Translations under genes and position numbers: made by a program
NCBI GenBank assembly: GCA_902825845.1
Contig: CADECM010000007.1
Coordinates: 54,199-109,792 of the forward strand
Direction of reading: 5' to 3'
From: an uncultured beta proteobacterium
GTDB taxonomy: Bacteria; Pseudomonadota; Gammaproteobacteria; Burkholderiales; SG8-41
Length of the DNA stretch: 55,594 bases
The notes under the pieces: generated by a model
Database searches by the model: none
Seen by the model: only the letters and a program-made list of their open reading frames with translations
What the model was told of the DNA's origin: nothing
Part shown: piece by piece, positions 1 to 8,824 of the stretch
How positions within the stretch are numbered: the stretch's first letter is position 1
Layout: every line of letters begins with the position of its first letter

Positions 1-46
1 GTGCGGGGATTATGCAGTGTTAGTAGTGTCGACATCCCAAAAACCC

Positions 47-129
47 TTTGACGCGGATTTGCGCAGATAAACGCAGATCATTCCCCGGCAAGAGTCAATC
101 TGCGTGTATCTGCGAAAATCCGTGTCGAA
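47..129. repeat. long imperfect hairpin repeat, copy 1
   Basis: Left arm at about 47-80 and right arm at about 95-129 are near-perfect inverted copies of each other, built from units such as CGCAGAT and CGCGGATTT, with a loop of about 15 nt. A related hairpin lies at 944-1030, so the two copies bracket the crotonase gene. It lies just downstream of that gene's stop. It could be a repetitive extragenic palindrome or an mRNA-end structure; nothing mobile is encoded in it. Confidence 0.7.
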
Positions 130-145
130 GTCGTTGACGTTGAAC

Positions 146-925
146 TTAGTGTCCGAACTTGTCCGAGTCCGGCTTGCGCTTGCCGCGAAACGATTCGCCC
201 AGTTCTTTAGACTCGTCCGAATCCAGATAAAGCCGCAGTAAAAGATCGTGCGATATGCGTGCCAGGCCCGTCACACCGGTGTGCCGCGCCGTGAAGGCCG
301 CTTTTAATGACGCCAGCGCGAATGCGCCACGATCGGCAATTTCCAGCGCCATCTTGCGCGTTTCTTCCTTGAGCTTGTCGTCAGGCACCACCTTGTTGAT
401 GAGGCCGATTTCCAGCGCTTCTTTTGCGGACAACCGCGGGTTGGCAAACCACATTTCCTTGGCCTTTTTCTTGCCGACCAAATCTTCGAGATACCAGGTG
501 CCGTAGCCAGCGTCGAAGCTGCCCATCATCGGGCCGACCTGGCGAAACACCGCGCTTTCCTTGGCTACCGTGATGTCGCACATCACCTGCAGCACCTGGC
601 CGCCGCCGACGGCATAGCCGTTGACCATGGCGATCACCGGCTTTTGCAGTTTTTCGATCGACTCGTAAATTTCCAGCGTGGGCAGCATGCCGGCATAGAG
701 CGTGCTGTCTTCCATGCCGTCCTTGCGCCCGCCGATGCAAAAGAATTTGTCGCCCGACCCGGTGATGACGATTACCCGCGTGCGCGTTTCGCGGCGAATG
801 TCGTTGATGCAGTCGCGGATGTCATGACACATCTGCGGCGTGAACATATTGCCGTCGTCGGGGCGGTTTAACGTGAGCCAGCCAATCGGCCCGTCTTCTT
901 CATAAAGGATGGTCTGGAAAGACAT
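146..925 (-). CDS. crotonase-family enzyme, MenB/BadI-like
   Basis: A 259-residue enoyl-CoA hydratase/isomerase (crotonase) family protein, full length for the family. The oxyanion-hole segments are visible as FFCIGGRKD near residue 60 and NGYAVGGGQ near 103. The motif SFDAGYG followed by YLEDLVGKKKAKEMWF near 135-160 resembles dihydroxynaphthoyl-CoA synthase (MenB) and 2-ketocyclohexanecarboxyl-CoA hydrolase (BadI) more than a plain hydratase. No other menaquinone genes are nearby, while a CaiB-type CoA-transferase and a quinone reductase lie upstream on the same strand, so a role in degradation of a cyclic or aromatic acid as its CoA ester is inferred. The ATG at 925 has only a weak AAGGG upstream. 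The family is certain; the substrate is not. Confidence 0.85.
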   Translation of the reverse strand: MSFQTILYEEDGPIGWLTLNRPDDGNMFTPQMCHDIRDCINDIRRETRTRVIVITGSGDKFFCIGGRKDGMEDSTLYAGMLPTLEIYESIEKLQKPVIAMVNGYAVGGGQVLQVMCDITVAKESAVFRQVGPMMGSFDAGYGTWYLEDLVGKKKAKEMWFANPRLSAKEALEIGLINKVVPDDKLKEETRKMALEIADRGAFALASLKAAFTARHTGVTGLARISHDLLLRLYLDSDESKELGESFRGKRKPDSDKFGH

Positions 926-943
926 TTTTTAACCCTTGAGTTC

Positions 944-1030
944 TTTGACGCAGATTAACGCGGATTTTCGCAGAATAATTCCGCCTGACCGCACATCATC
1001 CGCGTAAATCTGCGTGCATCTGCGTCGAAG
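944..1030. repeat. long imperfect hairpin repeat, copy 2
   Basis: Left arm about 944-977 and right arm about 997-1030 are imperfect inverted repeats made of the same CGCAGAT / CGCGGATTT units as the hairpin at 47-129. It fills the gap between the CoA-transferase stop and the crotonase start. It could attenuate or stabilise the mRNA between the two genes. Confidence 0.7.
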
Positions 1031-1041
1031 GTTTTTTATCC

Positions 1042-2271
1042 TCAGATGACTTTTGCCGTCTTGAGTTGTTCGATCTGCGCTGCATCGTAACCCAACAACC
1101 CGCCAAGGACCGCATCGTTGTGCTCGCCCAGCAGCGGTGGCGCGCTGCGATAGCTCGCATTGTTGTCGTCCACCGCGATGCCCAGCCCCACCTGCGGGAT
1201 CTTGCGCGTGCCCTGCTTCGCGGTATAGAACAATCCCCGCTCCAGCAAGGCCGGATCGGCCGCCACTTCCGCCGCATTGTTGACGGGTCCCGCCGGCACA
1301 TTGTGCTGTACGAACAATTTCAACCAGTGTTCGCGCGGCTGCGACAGAAGCACGCCCTGAATTTTGTCGACGATCTCGGCGCGCACCGCATTGCGCTGCG
1401 CGTTGGTGGCGTAACGCGGGTCGTCGGCCACCGCGGGTTGCCCCACCGCCTGCCAGAAGCGCTTGAAAATACCGTCGTTACCGAGGCCCAGCGTGATCGG
1501 GCGGTCCTGGGTTTCGAACACCTGATACACCGAAATCACGCTGTCTTTCGCACCAGTGCGTTGCGGCACCGGACCGCCGCCGAGATAAGGCACGATTCGC
1601 GGCGCCATGAAACGCGTCATGCTGTCAATCATACTGACGTCAAGTTTGTGGCCTTTGCCCGAGCGTTGCCGCTCGAACAATGCGGCCAATATCGCGTAAG
1701 CCGAATCCATGCCCGCAATCAGATCCGCCGCCGGCGTGCCAACTTTTTGCGGCGGGCTGTCGGCTTCGCCGGTGACATCCATCACGCTGCTGTAGCCTTC
1801 GGCAATCAGGTCGTAACAGGGAAAATCCTTGCGCGCGCCCTTGAGGCCAAAACCAGACAGGGACAAATGCACAATGTCGGCGCGCACCGCGGATAATGCG
1901 GCATGGTCAACACCAAGTTTTTTTTGCACGCGGTCAGTGAGATTGACGATGACTACGTCGGCCTTGCGCACAAGATCATGCAACACCGCGCGCCCGGCGT
2001 CACCGGTGTAATCCAGCGTGACACTCTGTTTGTTGCGGTTGACGCTCAGAAACCACAGCGATTCGCCGTCGAGCCAGGGCGGCCCCCAGGCGCGACAGTC
2101 GTCGCCCTTGCCGGGACGCTCAACTTTGATGACCTCGGCGCCCATGTCGCCCAGCAGCATCGCGGCATAGGGACCCGCGATCGAGGTGGTGAGATCGAGA
2201 ACGGTAATGCCCTTGAGCAGCGCCAGCGGCGCGCCTGCCGGCGGCGGCGGCAGATTGTCCAGAGGAAGCAC
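1042..2271 (-). CDS. CaiB/BaiF class III CoA-transferase
   Basis: A 409-residue family III CoA-transferase, which moves CoA between acyl-CoA and a free carboxylate. The N-terminal GITVLDLTTSIAGPYAAMLLGDMGAEVIKVE block is diagnostic. The catalytic aspartate is probably Asp154 in the CYDLIAEGYSS context, where formyl-CoA transferase has its nucleophilic Asp. Length is typical (about 400). The start is GTG at 2271; no ATG lies upstream of the conserved domain and the ribosome binding site is weak. It follows the small coiled-coil gene by 34 nt and precedes the crotonase gene after a hairpin repeat, suggesting an acyl-CoA activation plus crotonase pathway. Substrate unknown. Confidence 0.9.
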   Translation of the reverse strand: MLPLDNLPPPPAGAPLALLKGITVLDLTTSIAGPYAAMLLGDMGAEVIKVERPGKGDDCRAWGPPWLDGESLWFLSVNRNKQSVTLDYTGDAGRAVLHDLVRKADVVIVNLTDRVQKKLGVDHAALSAVRADIVHLSLSGFGLKGARKDFPCYDLIAEGYSSVMDVTGEADSPPQKVGTPAADLIAGMDSAYAILAALFERQRSGKGHKLDVSMIDSMTRFMAPRIVPYLGGGPVPQRTGAKDSVISVYQVFETQDRPITLGLGNDGIFKRFWQAVGQPAVADDPRYATNAQRNAVRAEIVDKIQGVLLSQPREHWLKLFVQHNVPAGPVNNAAEVAADPALLERGLFYTAKQGTRKIPQVGLGIAVDDNNASYRSAPPLLGEHNDAVLGGLLGYDAAQIEQLKTAKVI

Positions 2272-2305
2272 GGGTTTGGGCTTTTCAGTAGTAACGCAAC
2301 GATGC

Positions 2306-2677
2306 TTAACGCGGCACCGCGTTCAACGCGTCGTCGTAGCGCTTGCGGGCAGCGGCCTCCGTGGCCTTCGCTGCGTCGCGTGCCTTGCTGAACTTGTCGA
2401 GGTCCGCCTTGAGCGCATCGGCACGGGCGCGCGTGTTGTTGTAGGCGTCCCGGGTATTCAGTACATCCTGTTCGGCCAACTTGGACGCGTATTCCGCCTG
2501 CTGTAGTTCGCCATACGCTGCGGTGACGCGCTGTTGCTGCATCAACCGCGACTGATCCGCCTGTACCGCCTCGCTCCGGACGGGATTCCCGGTCTGCGCC
2601 CGCGCCGGCACCCCGAGTACGAGCATTGCCGGCGCGCCCAGCGCGCATGCCGCAAGTATCAAGCGCGCGCGCCGCAT
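2306..2677 (-). CDS. small periplasmic coiled-coil protein, unknown function
   Basis: A 123-residue protein with a clear signal peptide: Arg-rich start, a hydrophobic Ala/Leu stretch and a likely cut after ARA at about residue 27. The rest is charged and heptad-like from about residue 45 to 118 (Gln/Ala/Lys/Asp-rich), so a helical coiled coil is likely. Its ATG overlaps the stop of the quinone reductase in a TGATG junction, so the two should be translationally coupled. No family is recognised. Secretion of a small coiled-coil protein from inside an otherwise cytoplasmic CoA-ester operon is unexpected. The signal peptide and coupling support a real gene. Confidence 0.75.
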   Translation of the reverse strand: MRRARLILAACALGAPAMLVLGVPARAQTGNPVRSEAVQADQSRLMQQQRVTAAYGELQQAEYASKLAEQDVLNTRDAYNNTRARADALKADLDKFSKARDAAKATEAAARKRYDDALNAVPR

Positions 2678-3648
2678 CACGGCAGCAGCACCGTCGAGCC
2701 GGTGGTCTTGCGGCCTTCCAGATCGCGATGCGCCTGAGCCGCGTCTCGCAGCGGATAGGTTTGATTGATTGCGATCCTGACCGCGCCCTTTTTCACCACC
2801 GCGAACAAATCGCGCGCCGCAGCCTCGAGGTCCGGCCGCGTGGCCGTGTACGTGCCCAGCGTCGGACGCGTGAGGAACAACGAGCCTTTTTGCGCCAGGA
2901 TGCCAATGTTCACCGGCGGCACCGCGCCGGACGCATTGCCGTAACTCGCCATCATGCCCAGCGGCGCCAGGCAGTCCAGCGAATCCATGAAGGTCTCCTT
3001 GCCGGTGCCGTCGTACACCACCGGCACGCCTTTGCCCTTGGTGATTTCGCGCACGCGCTTGGACACCACCTCGCGCTCGGCAACAATCACATGTTTGCAA
3101 CCCGCCTTTTTTGCGATCGGCGCCTTGGCATCGCTGCCCACGGTGCCGATGACGGTGGCGCCCAGGTGCTTGCCCCACTGGCACAGAATCTGTCCCACGC
3201 CGCCCGCAGCCGCGTGCACCAGGATGGTGTCGCCTTTTTTCACTTTGTAGGTGCGGCGCAGCAGATACCACGCCGTCATGCCCTTCAGCATCATCGCCGC
3301 GGCGGTCTGCTCGCTGACACCGGCGGGAATTTTGACCAGTTTGTCCGCGGGCCGCAGCAGCACGTCGGCATAGGCGCCGATCGGACCGGCATAGGCCACG
3401 CGGTCGCCCACTTTAAAGCCTTTGACTTTGGGCCCGAGCGCCTCGATCACGCCGGCGCCTTCGGAACCGAGGGTAAGCGGCAGCGGCATGGGATACAACC
3501 CCGAGCGCTGGTAGGTGTCGATGAAGTTAAGCCCCACCGCGGTATTGCGCACGCGCGCCTCGCCCGGACCGGGGTTCCCGACCGCGACTTCTTCCCAGCA
3601 CAATACTTCGGGACCACCATGCTCCAGAATACGAATCGCGTGTGGCAT
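2677..3648 (-). CDS. zinc-free NAD(P)H:quinone oxidoreductase, Qor-like
   Basis: A 323-residue member of the medium-chain reductase superfamily, zeta-crystallin/Qor branch. The N-terminal GroES-like domain is followed by a Rossmann domain with the nucleotide-binding stretch AAAGGVGQILCQWGKH near residues 155-170. The zinc-binding cysteines of true alcohol dehydrogenases are missing, as expected for quinone reductases. The ATG at 3648 is preceded by AAGGAG at good spacing. It is the first gene of the minus-strand cluster and overlaps the next gene by one base. Reduction of a quinone or an enone with NADPH is the family role; the substrate here is not known. Confidence 0.9.
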   Translation of the reverse strand: MPHAIRILEHGGPEVLCWEEVAVGNPGPGEARVRNTAVGLNFIDTYQRSGLYPMPLPLTLGSEGAGVIEALGPKVKGFKVGDRVAYAGPIGAYADVLLRPADKLVKIPAGVSEQTAAAMMLKGMTAWYLLRRTYKVKKGDTILVHAAAGGVGQILCQWGKHLGATVIGTVGSDAKAPIAKKAGCKHVIVAEREVVSKRVREITKGKGVPVVYDGTGKETFMDSLDCLAPLGMMASYGNASGAVPPVNIGILAQKGSLFLTRPTLGTYTATRPDLEAAARDLFAVVKKGAVRIAINQTYPLRDAAQAHRDLEGRKTTGSTVLLP

Positions 3649-3844
3649 CAGGTAACTCCTTGATCTTACTTAAATTGGAAAATATCACCGACTGCGGGTA
3701 CGCCGGCGCGGCAGGAGTGAATTGTATATAAAAACCTGTTTGCGGGGTGGGCCGCAGGCGTGCGGCAAGCGCGGGATGCGTTCATTCGACGCACCCGCGG
3801 CGCAAAGAAGACGATGGTTCGCGCGCCGGTGCGGCGGCGGCGGA

Positions 3845-6391
3845 TCAGGCGCCGCTATGCGGCAGTTTCAGGCGCCGGTCTGTACGCAGCATGAGGTCGC
3901 AATCGGCCGCGGGCAGCGGCCGGGAGAAATAGTAGCCCTGCATCTGCTCGCAGCGGTGCCGCGCGAGGAAGGCCAGTTGCGCCTCGGTTTCCACGCCTTC
4001 GGCGATCACCTTGAGACCGAGGCTGTGCGCCATGCTGATGATGGCGAGCGTGATGGCGGCATCGTCGTCGTCGGTGGTGATATCGCGCACGAAGGAGCGG
4101 TCGACCTTCAGCGCGTCGAGCGGAAAGCGCTTGAGGTAGCTCAGGCTCGAATAGCCGGTACCGAAGTCGTCGATGGAAATATGCAGGCCCAGCGACTTCA
4201 GGTATTTCAGCGTGGCGATGGCCTCTTCGGTGTTGTGCATGAGGGAGCTTTCGGTGATCTCCAGCTCCAGCAGATACGATTCGACCATGTGCACTTCCAG
4301 CGAACGCTTGATCGTCTCCGCGAGATTCTTGTCGGCGAACTGCCGCGCCGACAGGTTGATCGCGATCGGGCGCGGTTCGATGCCCGCGCGCCGCCAGGCG
4401 CCGATCTGCGCGCAAGCGGCATCGATGATCCACTCGCCCACCGGCACGATGAGCCCGGTTTCCTCCAGCAGCGGCACGAATTCCATCGGCGACACCAATC
4501 CCGCGCCGGGCCGCTGCCAGCGCAACAGAGCCTCGAAGCCGATGATGCTGCCGGTCTTGAGGTCGGCCTTGGGCTGGTAGTGCAACAGGAATTCCTGCCG
4601 TTCGATGGCGCGGCGCAGCCCGTTTTCCATCTCCAGGCGCTGCAGCGTGCGCGTGTTCATTTGCGCGGTGTAGCACTGGACGTTGTTGCGTCCCGCTTCC
4701 TTGGCACGCACCATCGCCGTGCTGGCGTACTTGACCAGCGTGTTTTCGTCGTCCGAATCGGCCGGATACAGGCTGATGCCCACACTGGCGGTCACGTACA
4801 GTTCGTGCCCGTCGATGCAGAACGGTTGCGCAAGGGCATGCAGGATTTCTTGCGCGATGCCGGCCACATGGCCGTCGGCCGGCAGATCGCCCAGCAACAC
4901 GCCAAATTCATCGCCGGACAGGCGCGCCACCGTGTCCGCCTTGCGCAGGCAGGCGCCGAGCCGCTGCGACACCTGCTTCAACAACGCGTCACCGACGGCA
5001 TGTCCCAGCGTGTCGTTGGCCATCTTGAAGCGGTCCAACCCGAGAAACATCACCGCCGCCGATTCATTCTGGCGCTGCGCGCGCGCCACCACCTGCTTCA
5101 GACGGTCGCTGAACAACACACGGTTGGGCAGGCCGGTGAGCGCATCATAGTGTGCCAGATGCACCAGTTTTTCTTCGGACAGTTTGCGCTGCGTGATGTC
5201 GGCGGCAATGCCGGCGATACGGTACGGCCGGTTGTTGCCGTCAAGCACGGGAAACGCCTGATCGTGTATCCAGCGCACCTCGCCATCCGCGCGCAGTATG
5301 CGATACTCGATGTTGTATTCGCCCTGCGGCAGCACCTTGCGCGCTTCGAACACGCGACGCCGGTCGGCGGGATGCACAATGCGCAGCCAGCCGCCTGTCG
5401 CGCACGAAAATGCGGTGCTGGCATGGCCGGTGATTTTCTCGAATGCGCTGCTCACGTAGAGCGCTTCGCGCCGGGTAACGTCGGTTAGCCAGAATATCTC
5501 CGGTATCGTCTCCGCCAGCTGGCGGAATTTGCGCTCACTTTCAACCTGCGCCATCGTGGCGCGCTTTTGCCCGGTGATATCGCGGCTGACGCCGACGATG
5601 CCGAACACGTTGCCCGCCGCGTCATGGAGCGGCACCTTGGTGGAAGCGTGCCAGGTGGCGCCGATGGTATTGCCGTGGCGGTCTTTGACGGGCGTGCGCC
5701 GTTCGCGATTGACGATGCGCCCGCCGCCGCGGATGATGGCCTGCTCCTCGGCCTCGATGCCGGCGGCGACATCGCCCGGCAGTATGTCGTAGGCGGTCTT
5801 GCCGACGATGTCGCCGTGCGCGGCGACACCGCGCAGCTTCATTGCGGCATCGTTCATCAGCAAGTAACGCCCGCGCAGATCCTTCACAAAAATTCGGTCG
5901 GGCAGATTGTCGACCACGGTGCGCAGCAGGGCACGATCGCGCGCAAGGGCCTCTTCCGCCTGCTTGCGATCACCAATATCCTCGATGACGCTCAGAAAAT
6001 AAGCCGGATTACCCTGTGCGTCGCGTGCCAGCGACATGGTTGAACGCACCCATACGGCGTGGCCGTCCCTGTGCAGATAGCGCTTTTCGCACTGCGTGCT
6101 TTCCGCTTCGCCGTTAAGCAAGCGCCGCTTGCCGGGCGCTTGCACGCCGCGATCGTCGGGGTGCGTCAGTTGTCCTGGCGCCATCGCCAGTACCTGCGCG
6201 CGTTCGTAACCGAGCAGCCGGCAAAAGCGGCGATTGACGTGCAGGAAGCGGCCCTCGATATCTGAATGCGCCAGGCCGACGGCAGTCTGTTCGAAGGTGG
6301 TGAGAAAGCGCGCTTCGATGGCGTCGCCGATGTTGCCGGCCCGCCTTTCGTTTTCGCCCGCGGCGTCAGACTTGGAGAATGACTTGTACAT
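3845..6391 (-). CDS. PAS-GGDEF-EAL cyclic-di-GMP signalling protein
   Basis: About 848 residues without a transmembrane segment, so probably a cytoplasmic sensor. Three PAS/PAC units cover roughly residues 25-400, then a GGDEF domain (about 405-570) whose signature reads SGDEF near 491, then an EAL domain with EALLRW near 619, DDFGTGYSSLSYL and EGVETEAQL. The EAL site looks intact, so phosphodiesterase activity is likely; the Ser-for-Gly change in GGDEF is tolerated in some cyclases, so cyclase activity is open. An upstream in-frame GTG at 6484 would add 31 residues of non-conserved sequence; the ATG at 6391 is preferred although neither has a clear Shine-Dalgarno. It stands alone between the quinone reductase and the DUF11 locus. 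Confidence 0.9.
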   Translation of the reverse strand: MYKSFSKSDAAGENERRAGNIGDAIEARFLTTFEQTAVGLAHSDIEGRFLHVNRRFCRLLGYERAQVLAMAPGQLTHPDDRGVQAPGKRRLLNGEAESTQCEKRYLHRDGHAVWVRSTMSLARDAQGNPAYFLSVIEDIGDRKQAEEALARDRALLRTVVDNLPDRIFVKDLRGRYLLMNDAAMKLRGVAAHGDIVGKTAYDILPGDVAAGIEAEEQAIIRGGGRIVNRERRTPVKDRHGNTIGATWHASTKVPLHDAAGNVFGIVGVSRDITGQKRATMAQVESERKFRQLAETIPEIFWLTDVTRREALYVSSAFEKITGHASTAFSCATGGWLRIVHPADRRRVFEARKVLPQGEYNIEYRILRADGEVRWIHDQAFPVLDGNNRPYRIAGIAADITQRKLSEEKLVHLAHYDALTGLPNRVLFSDRLKQVVARAQRQNESAAVMFLGLDRFKMANDTLGHAVGDALLKQVSQRLGACLRKADTVARLSGDEFGVLLGDLPADGHVAGIAQEILHALAQPFCIDGHELYVTASVGISLYPADSDDENTLVKYASTAMVRAKEAGRNNVQCYTAQMNTRTLQRLEMENGLRRAIERQEFLLHYQPKADLKTGSIIGFEALLRWQRPGAGLVSPMEFVPLLEETGLIVPVGEWIIDAACAQIGAWRRAGIEPRPIAINLSARQFADKNLAETIKRSLEVHMVESYLLELEITESSLMHNTEEAIATLKYLKSLGLHISIDDFGTGYSSLSYLKRFPLDALKVDRSFVRDITTDDDDAAITLAIISMAHSLGLKVIAEGVETEAQLAFLARHRCEQMQGYYFSRPLPAADCDLMLRTDRRLKLPHSGA

Positions 6392-6684
6392 GGCGGACGA
6401 TTGAAAAATGACGGCGGCTGACGTTGTGTTTGCGGCGCACACATGTGCCGCCGCGTGCAACCGGGATCGGGTCAAGAGCGCCACGCGCTGCGCGACGGGT
6501 GCGAAGTTCGGCCTGTGCGCCCGGTTCGGGAACGCGCAAACGCGCTCTTCTGCAAATGTCAGGTTTGGATGTCATGGAAGTTCTGGCGCCTCACACCACC
6601 ATTACGGCGTGTGCGTGCCAAAACGTTAACCTGACAACCCGGAAACTGCGCCGGAATCATCACCCTGCTCGGGCAAATACTATG

Positions 6685-6713
6685 TAAGTATATGTTTTTA
6701 TTGAATATTTTTA
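6685..6713 (+). repeat. dispersed AT-rich motif, copy 1 (core 6685-6700)
   Basis: Core TAAGTATATGTTTTTA plus an A/T tail. The tail overlaps the TAA stop (6711-6713) of the last gene of the DUF11 locus. Member of a family of at least fifteen copies in this window with consensus TAASTATTTGWTTTTA. Confidence 0.7.
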
Positions 6714-8819
6714 ACGAATACAAACGCGGAACCGCAGTTGAAAACTGGGATCGGCTCCGGCACCGGTGCCGTCGGCGAATATTCCAGCGGGATTGACGCG
6801 GATGGTCGACACGTTGGCATCACAGCCGTTGGCACCAGCCACCGGTGAATAGGTGAAGGTGCCCGGCGTGGCGGTACTGGAAAACGTCAGGTTGCCCGGC
6901 ACGAAGGAAAGGCCGCTGGCGGGCGTGCCATCGGTGAAGGTCACCGCTGTCGCGCCCGCGCCGCAAGTGGCATTGACGCACAAGGCGGTGAATGGGGACA
7001 ACGCATCGGTGACCACCACGGTATTGCTGGCCACTGATGTTCCGGGATTGGTGACCAGCACGGTGTATTCGACGATGGCGCCGGGTATGCGCTTGGGGTT
7101 GGTGGTGCCGTTGACCGGATCGGAAATCAGGGTCGACAGTTTGGTGATCGTGGGCGGTGGCGACAGAATGAACAACTGCTCGTCGATGTTGTAGAAATTG
7201 CTCTGATCGGTGGGCGTGTTCGGTTGGCCGGGGATACGGATCAGGCCATTGCCGGCGCCGATGGTACTGCTCGACCCGTCGCGCGCATAAACGCGCACCT
7301 TCCAGTTGGTACCGGGCGGGTCGGTGGCCAAAAACGTATAGGTGGGATTGGCCGGCACGCTGCCGTCGTTGGTCCACACATTGTCGTTGGCGACCGCATC
7401 GCCATGCGTGCCGTCGTTGAACAGCACGATGCCGCTGGCCACCAGCGTGCCAGCCTGGTTGAACACGTCCGCAGTCACGGGATTGCCCGCGCCGGTGGGC
7501 AGGGCATCTACTTGTGCCCGTATCGTGAGGCGGTTCCCCGCCACGAAGGCACTGGCCGCACCGGCGGCCGTATCGATCGGCAGCGTTACGTTCACGCCAA
7601 ACGCCTGCGGCGTGCCCAGTACACCATTCACCACGCTCCATTCGACGTTGTCGATATGGAACCAGCTGTGATATTGGACCGAGTGCGTGCTGGCGAAGCT
7701 CAGCGTCACGGTCTGCCCCTGAAACGGCGTCAAATCAAAGGTGCGCGTCAACCACACTTCCGCGCCGCGCGCCAGCGTCATGCCCGCGCGGTGAACGCCG
7801 TTGGTGTCGGTATCCCAGCCGTTGTACTGCCCGTAACCCGAATTTCCGGTACTCGCCGCCGTTGTCCCCAGATTCGGACTGAAGGGAAACGTGGCGTAAT
7901 TGCCGGCAGTGGGACCGACCAGTTCCGTGGTTGTTGTACCAATCACGGAAATGCGCAGAAAGTCCCACTGCGTGTTGTTGCCGTTGGCAGCGCTGTCCCA
8001 GCCTTCCACGCGATAACGCAGCACCAGATTGCCCGGGTTCGCGGCGGGCACGACTATCGTGCGCGACAGAACGACGGCAGGATTGCCGCCGGCAGCCTCG
8101 TTGTTGGTACGCGATCCCAGCAGGTAGGAAAAGCCGCCCGTGTGCGGCGTGCCGTCGGTCACCCGCGGCTGCGCGCCATTGCCGGCTACCGCGCCGTCGG
8201 TGCCGATGGGGGGCGATTCGCTTGGCCGCAGCTGCGCATCGAACGCGGCATTGGTTTTGGTGGCGGTCCAGCCCGGCGGATTCTGCGTGCCGGCAACCGC
8301 CGACTGCTCGAAGTTGCCGTTGATGGGTGTTTGCGGATTGGCCGGCTTGGCGCCATTCTGCGTAATGTCAAAGTAAAGGAAATAGGTTGCCGGCCCGGCG
8401 TCCTGGAGTATAAAACGCACTTCGCCCTTGCCGTCGTTCGCGGGATCGGTGGCATCGGCAAACACCACGTCGGTAAATTCCTGCGTCGCGGCAAGCGTGC
8501 CGTTGGGGCGCACCACGCGCGGCGAGTTGACGTCAAAAGTGCCGCTCACGCCCATCTGCGCCAGCAGTGTATTGAAATTGACATCGACCTTGATGGTGCT
8601 GTTGAGCGCCGCGCCCGCCGGCACGGTGATCGGCACGCGGTAATGCCAATCGGGTGCGGCAGCCACGGCATTCTGGTCGAACCACGCGGGCGCCGTGCGC
8701 AGGTCGGAAAACACCGCCCGCGGCGCCAGCCCCAATGTCACCGCGATAACAGCCGCAAGCCAGCGGCGCAACGCATGCCATGGTCCGGGCGCCGCGCCGC
8801 GGCCCTGCGCCGAGGACAT
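6711..8819 (-). CDS. secreted DUF11-type surface protein (702 aa)
   Basis: A 702-residue exported protein and last gene of the six-gene surface-protein run. N-terminus has a basic then hydrophobic stretch (RRWLAAVIAVTLGLAPRAVFS). The middle is beta-rich, with a stretch near residues 160-340 (WFHIDNVEWSVV) that resembles carbohydrate-binding jelly-roll segments. The C-terminal about 150 residues form a DUF11-like domain introduced by PTITKLSTLISDPVNG and NPKRIPGA, and the protein ends RFRVCIR. The same module ends the preceding gene. The ATG at 8819 has GAGGAAG just upstream and lies 5 nt after the previous stop. No LPXTG, PEP-CTERM or other sorting tail. Function unknown; adhesion or surface structure is inferred. 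Confidence 0.75.
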   Translation of the reverse strand: MSSAQGRGAAPGPWHALRRWLAAVIAVTLGLAPRAVFSDLRTAPAWFDQNAVAAAPDWHYRVPITVPAGAALNSTIKVDVNFNTLLAQMGVSGTFDVNSPRVVRPNGTLAATQEFTDVVFADATDPANDGKGEVRFILQDAGPATYFLYFDITQNGAKPANPQTPINGNFEQSAVAGTQNPPGWTATKTNAAFDAQLRPSESPPIGTDGAVAGNGAQPRVTDGTPHTGGFSYLLGSRTNNEAAGGNPAVVLSRTIVVPAANPGNLVLRYRVEGWDSAANGNNTQWDFLRISVIGTTTTELVGPTAGNYATFPFSPNLGTTAASTGNSGYGQYNGWDTDTNGVHRAGMTLARGAEVWLTRTFDLTPFQGQTVTLSFASTHSVQYHSWFHIDNVEWSVVNGVLGTPQAFGVNVTLPIDTAAGAASAFVAGNRLTIRAQVDALPTGAGNPVTADVFNQAGTLVASGIVLFNDGTHGDAVANDNVWTNDGSVPANPTYTFLATDPPGTNWKVRVYARDGSSSTIGAGNGLIRIPGQPNTPTDQSNFYNIDEQLFILSPPPTITKLSTLISDPVNGTTNPKRIPGAIVEYTVLVTNPGTSVASNTVVVTDALSPFTALCVNATCGAGATAVTFTDGTPASGLSFVPGNLTFSSTATPGTFTYSPVAGANGCDANVSTIRVNPAGIFADGTGAGADPSFQLRFRVCIR

Positions 8820-8824
8820 CTTCC

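Noticed and set aside
3660..3690. TTTAAGTAAGAT upstream of the quinone reductase as an AT-rich motif copy
   Set aside because: It lacks the invariant TG and T-run at proper spacing.
3722..5488. Long open frame of 588 codons on the plus strand opposite the PAS-GGDEF-EAL gene
   Set aside because: It is the GC-rich antisense shadow of a well-conserved gene and has no recognisable domain.
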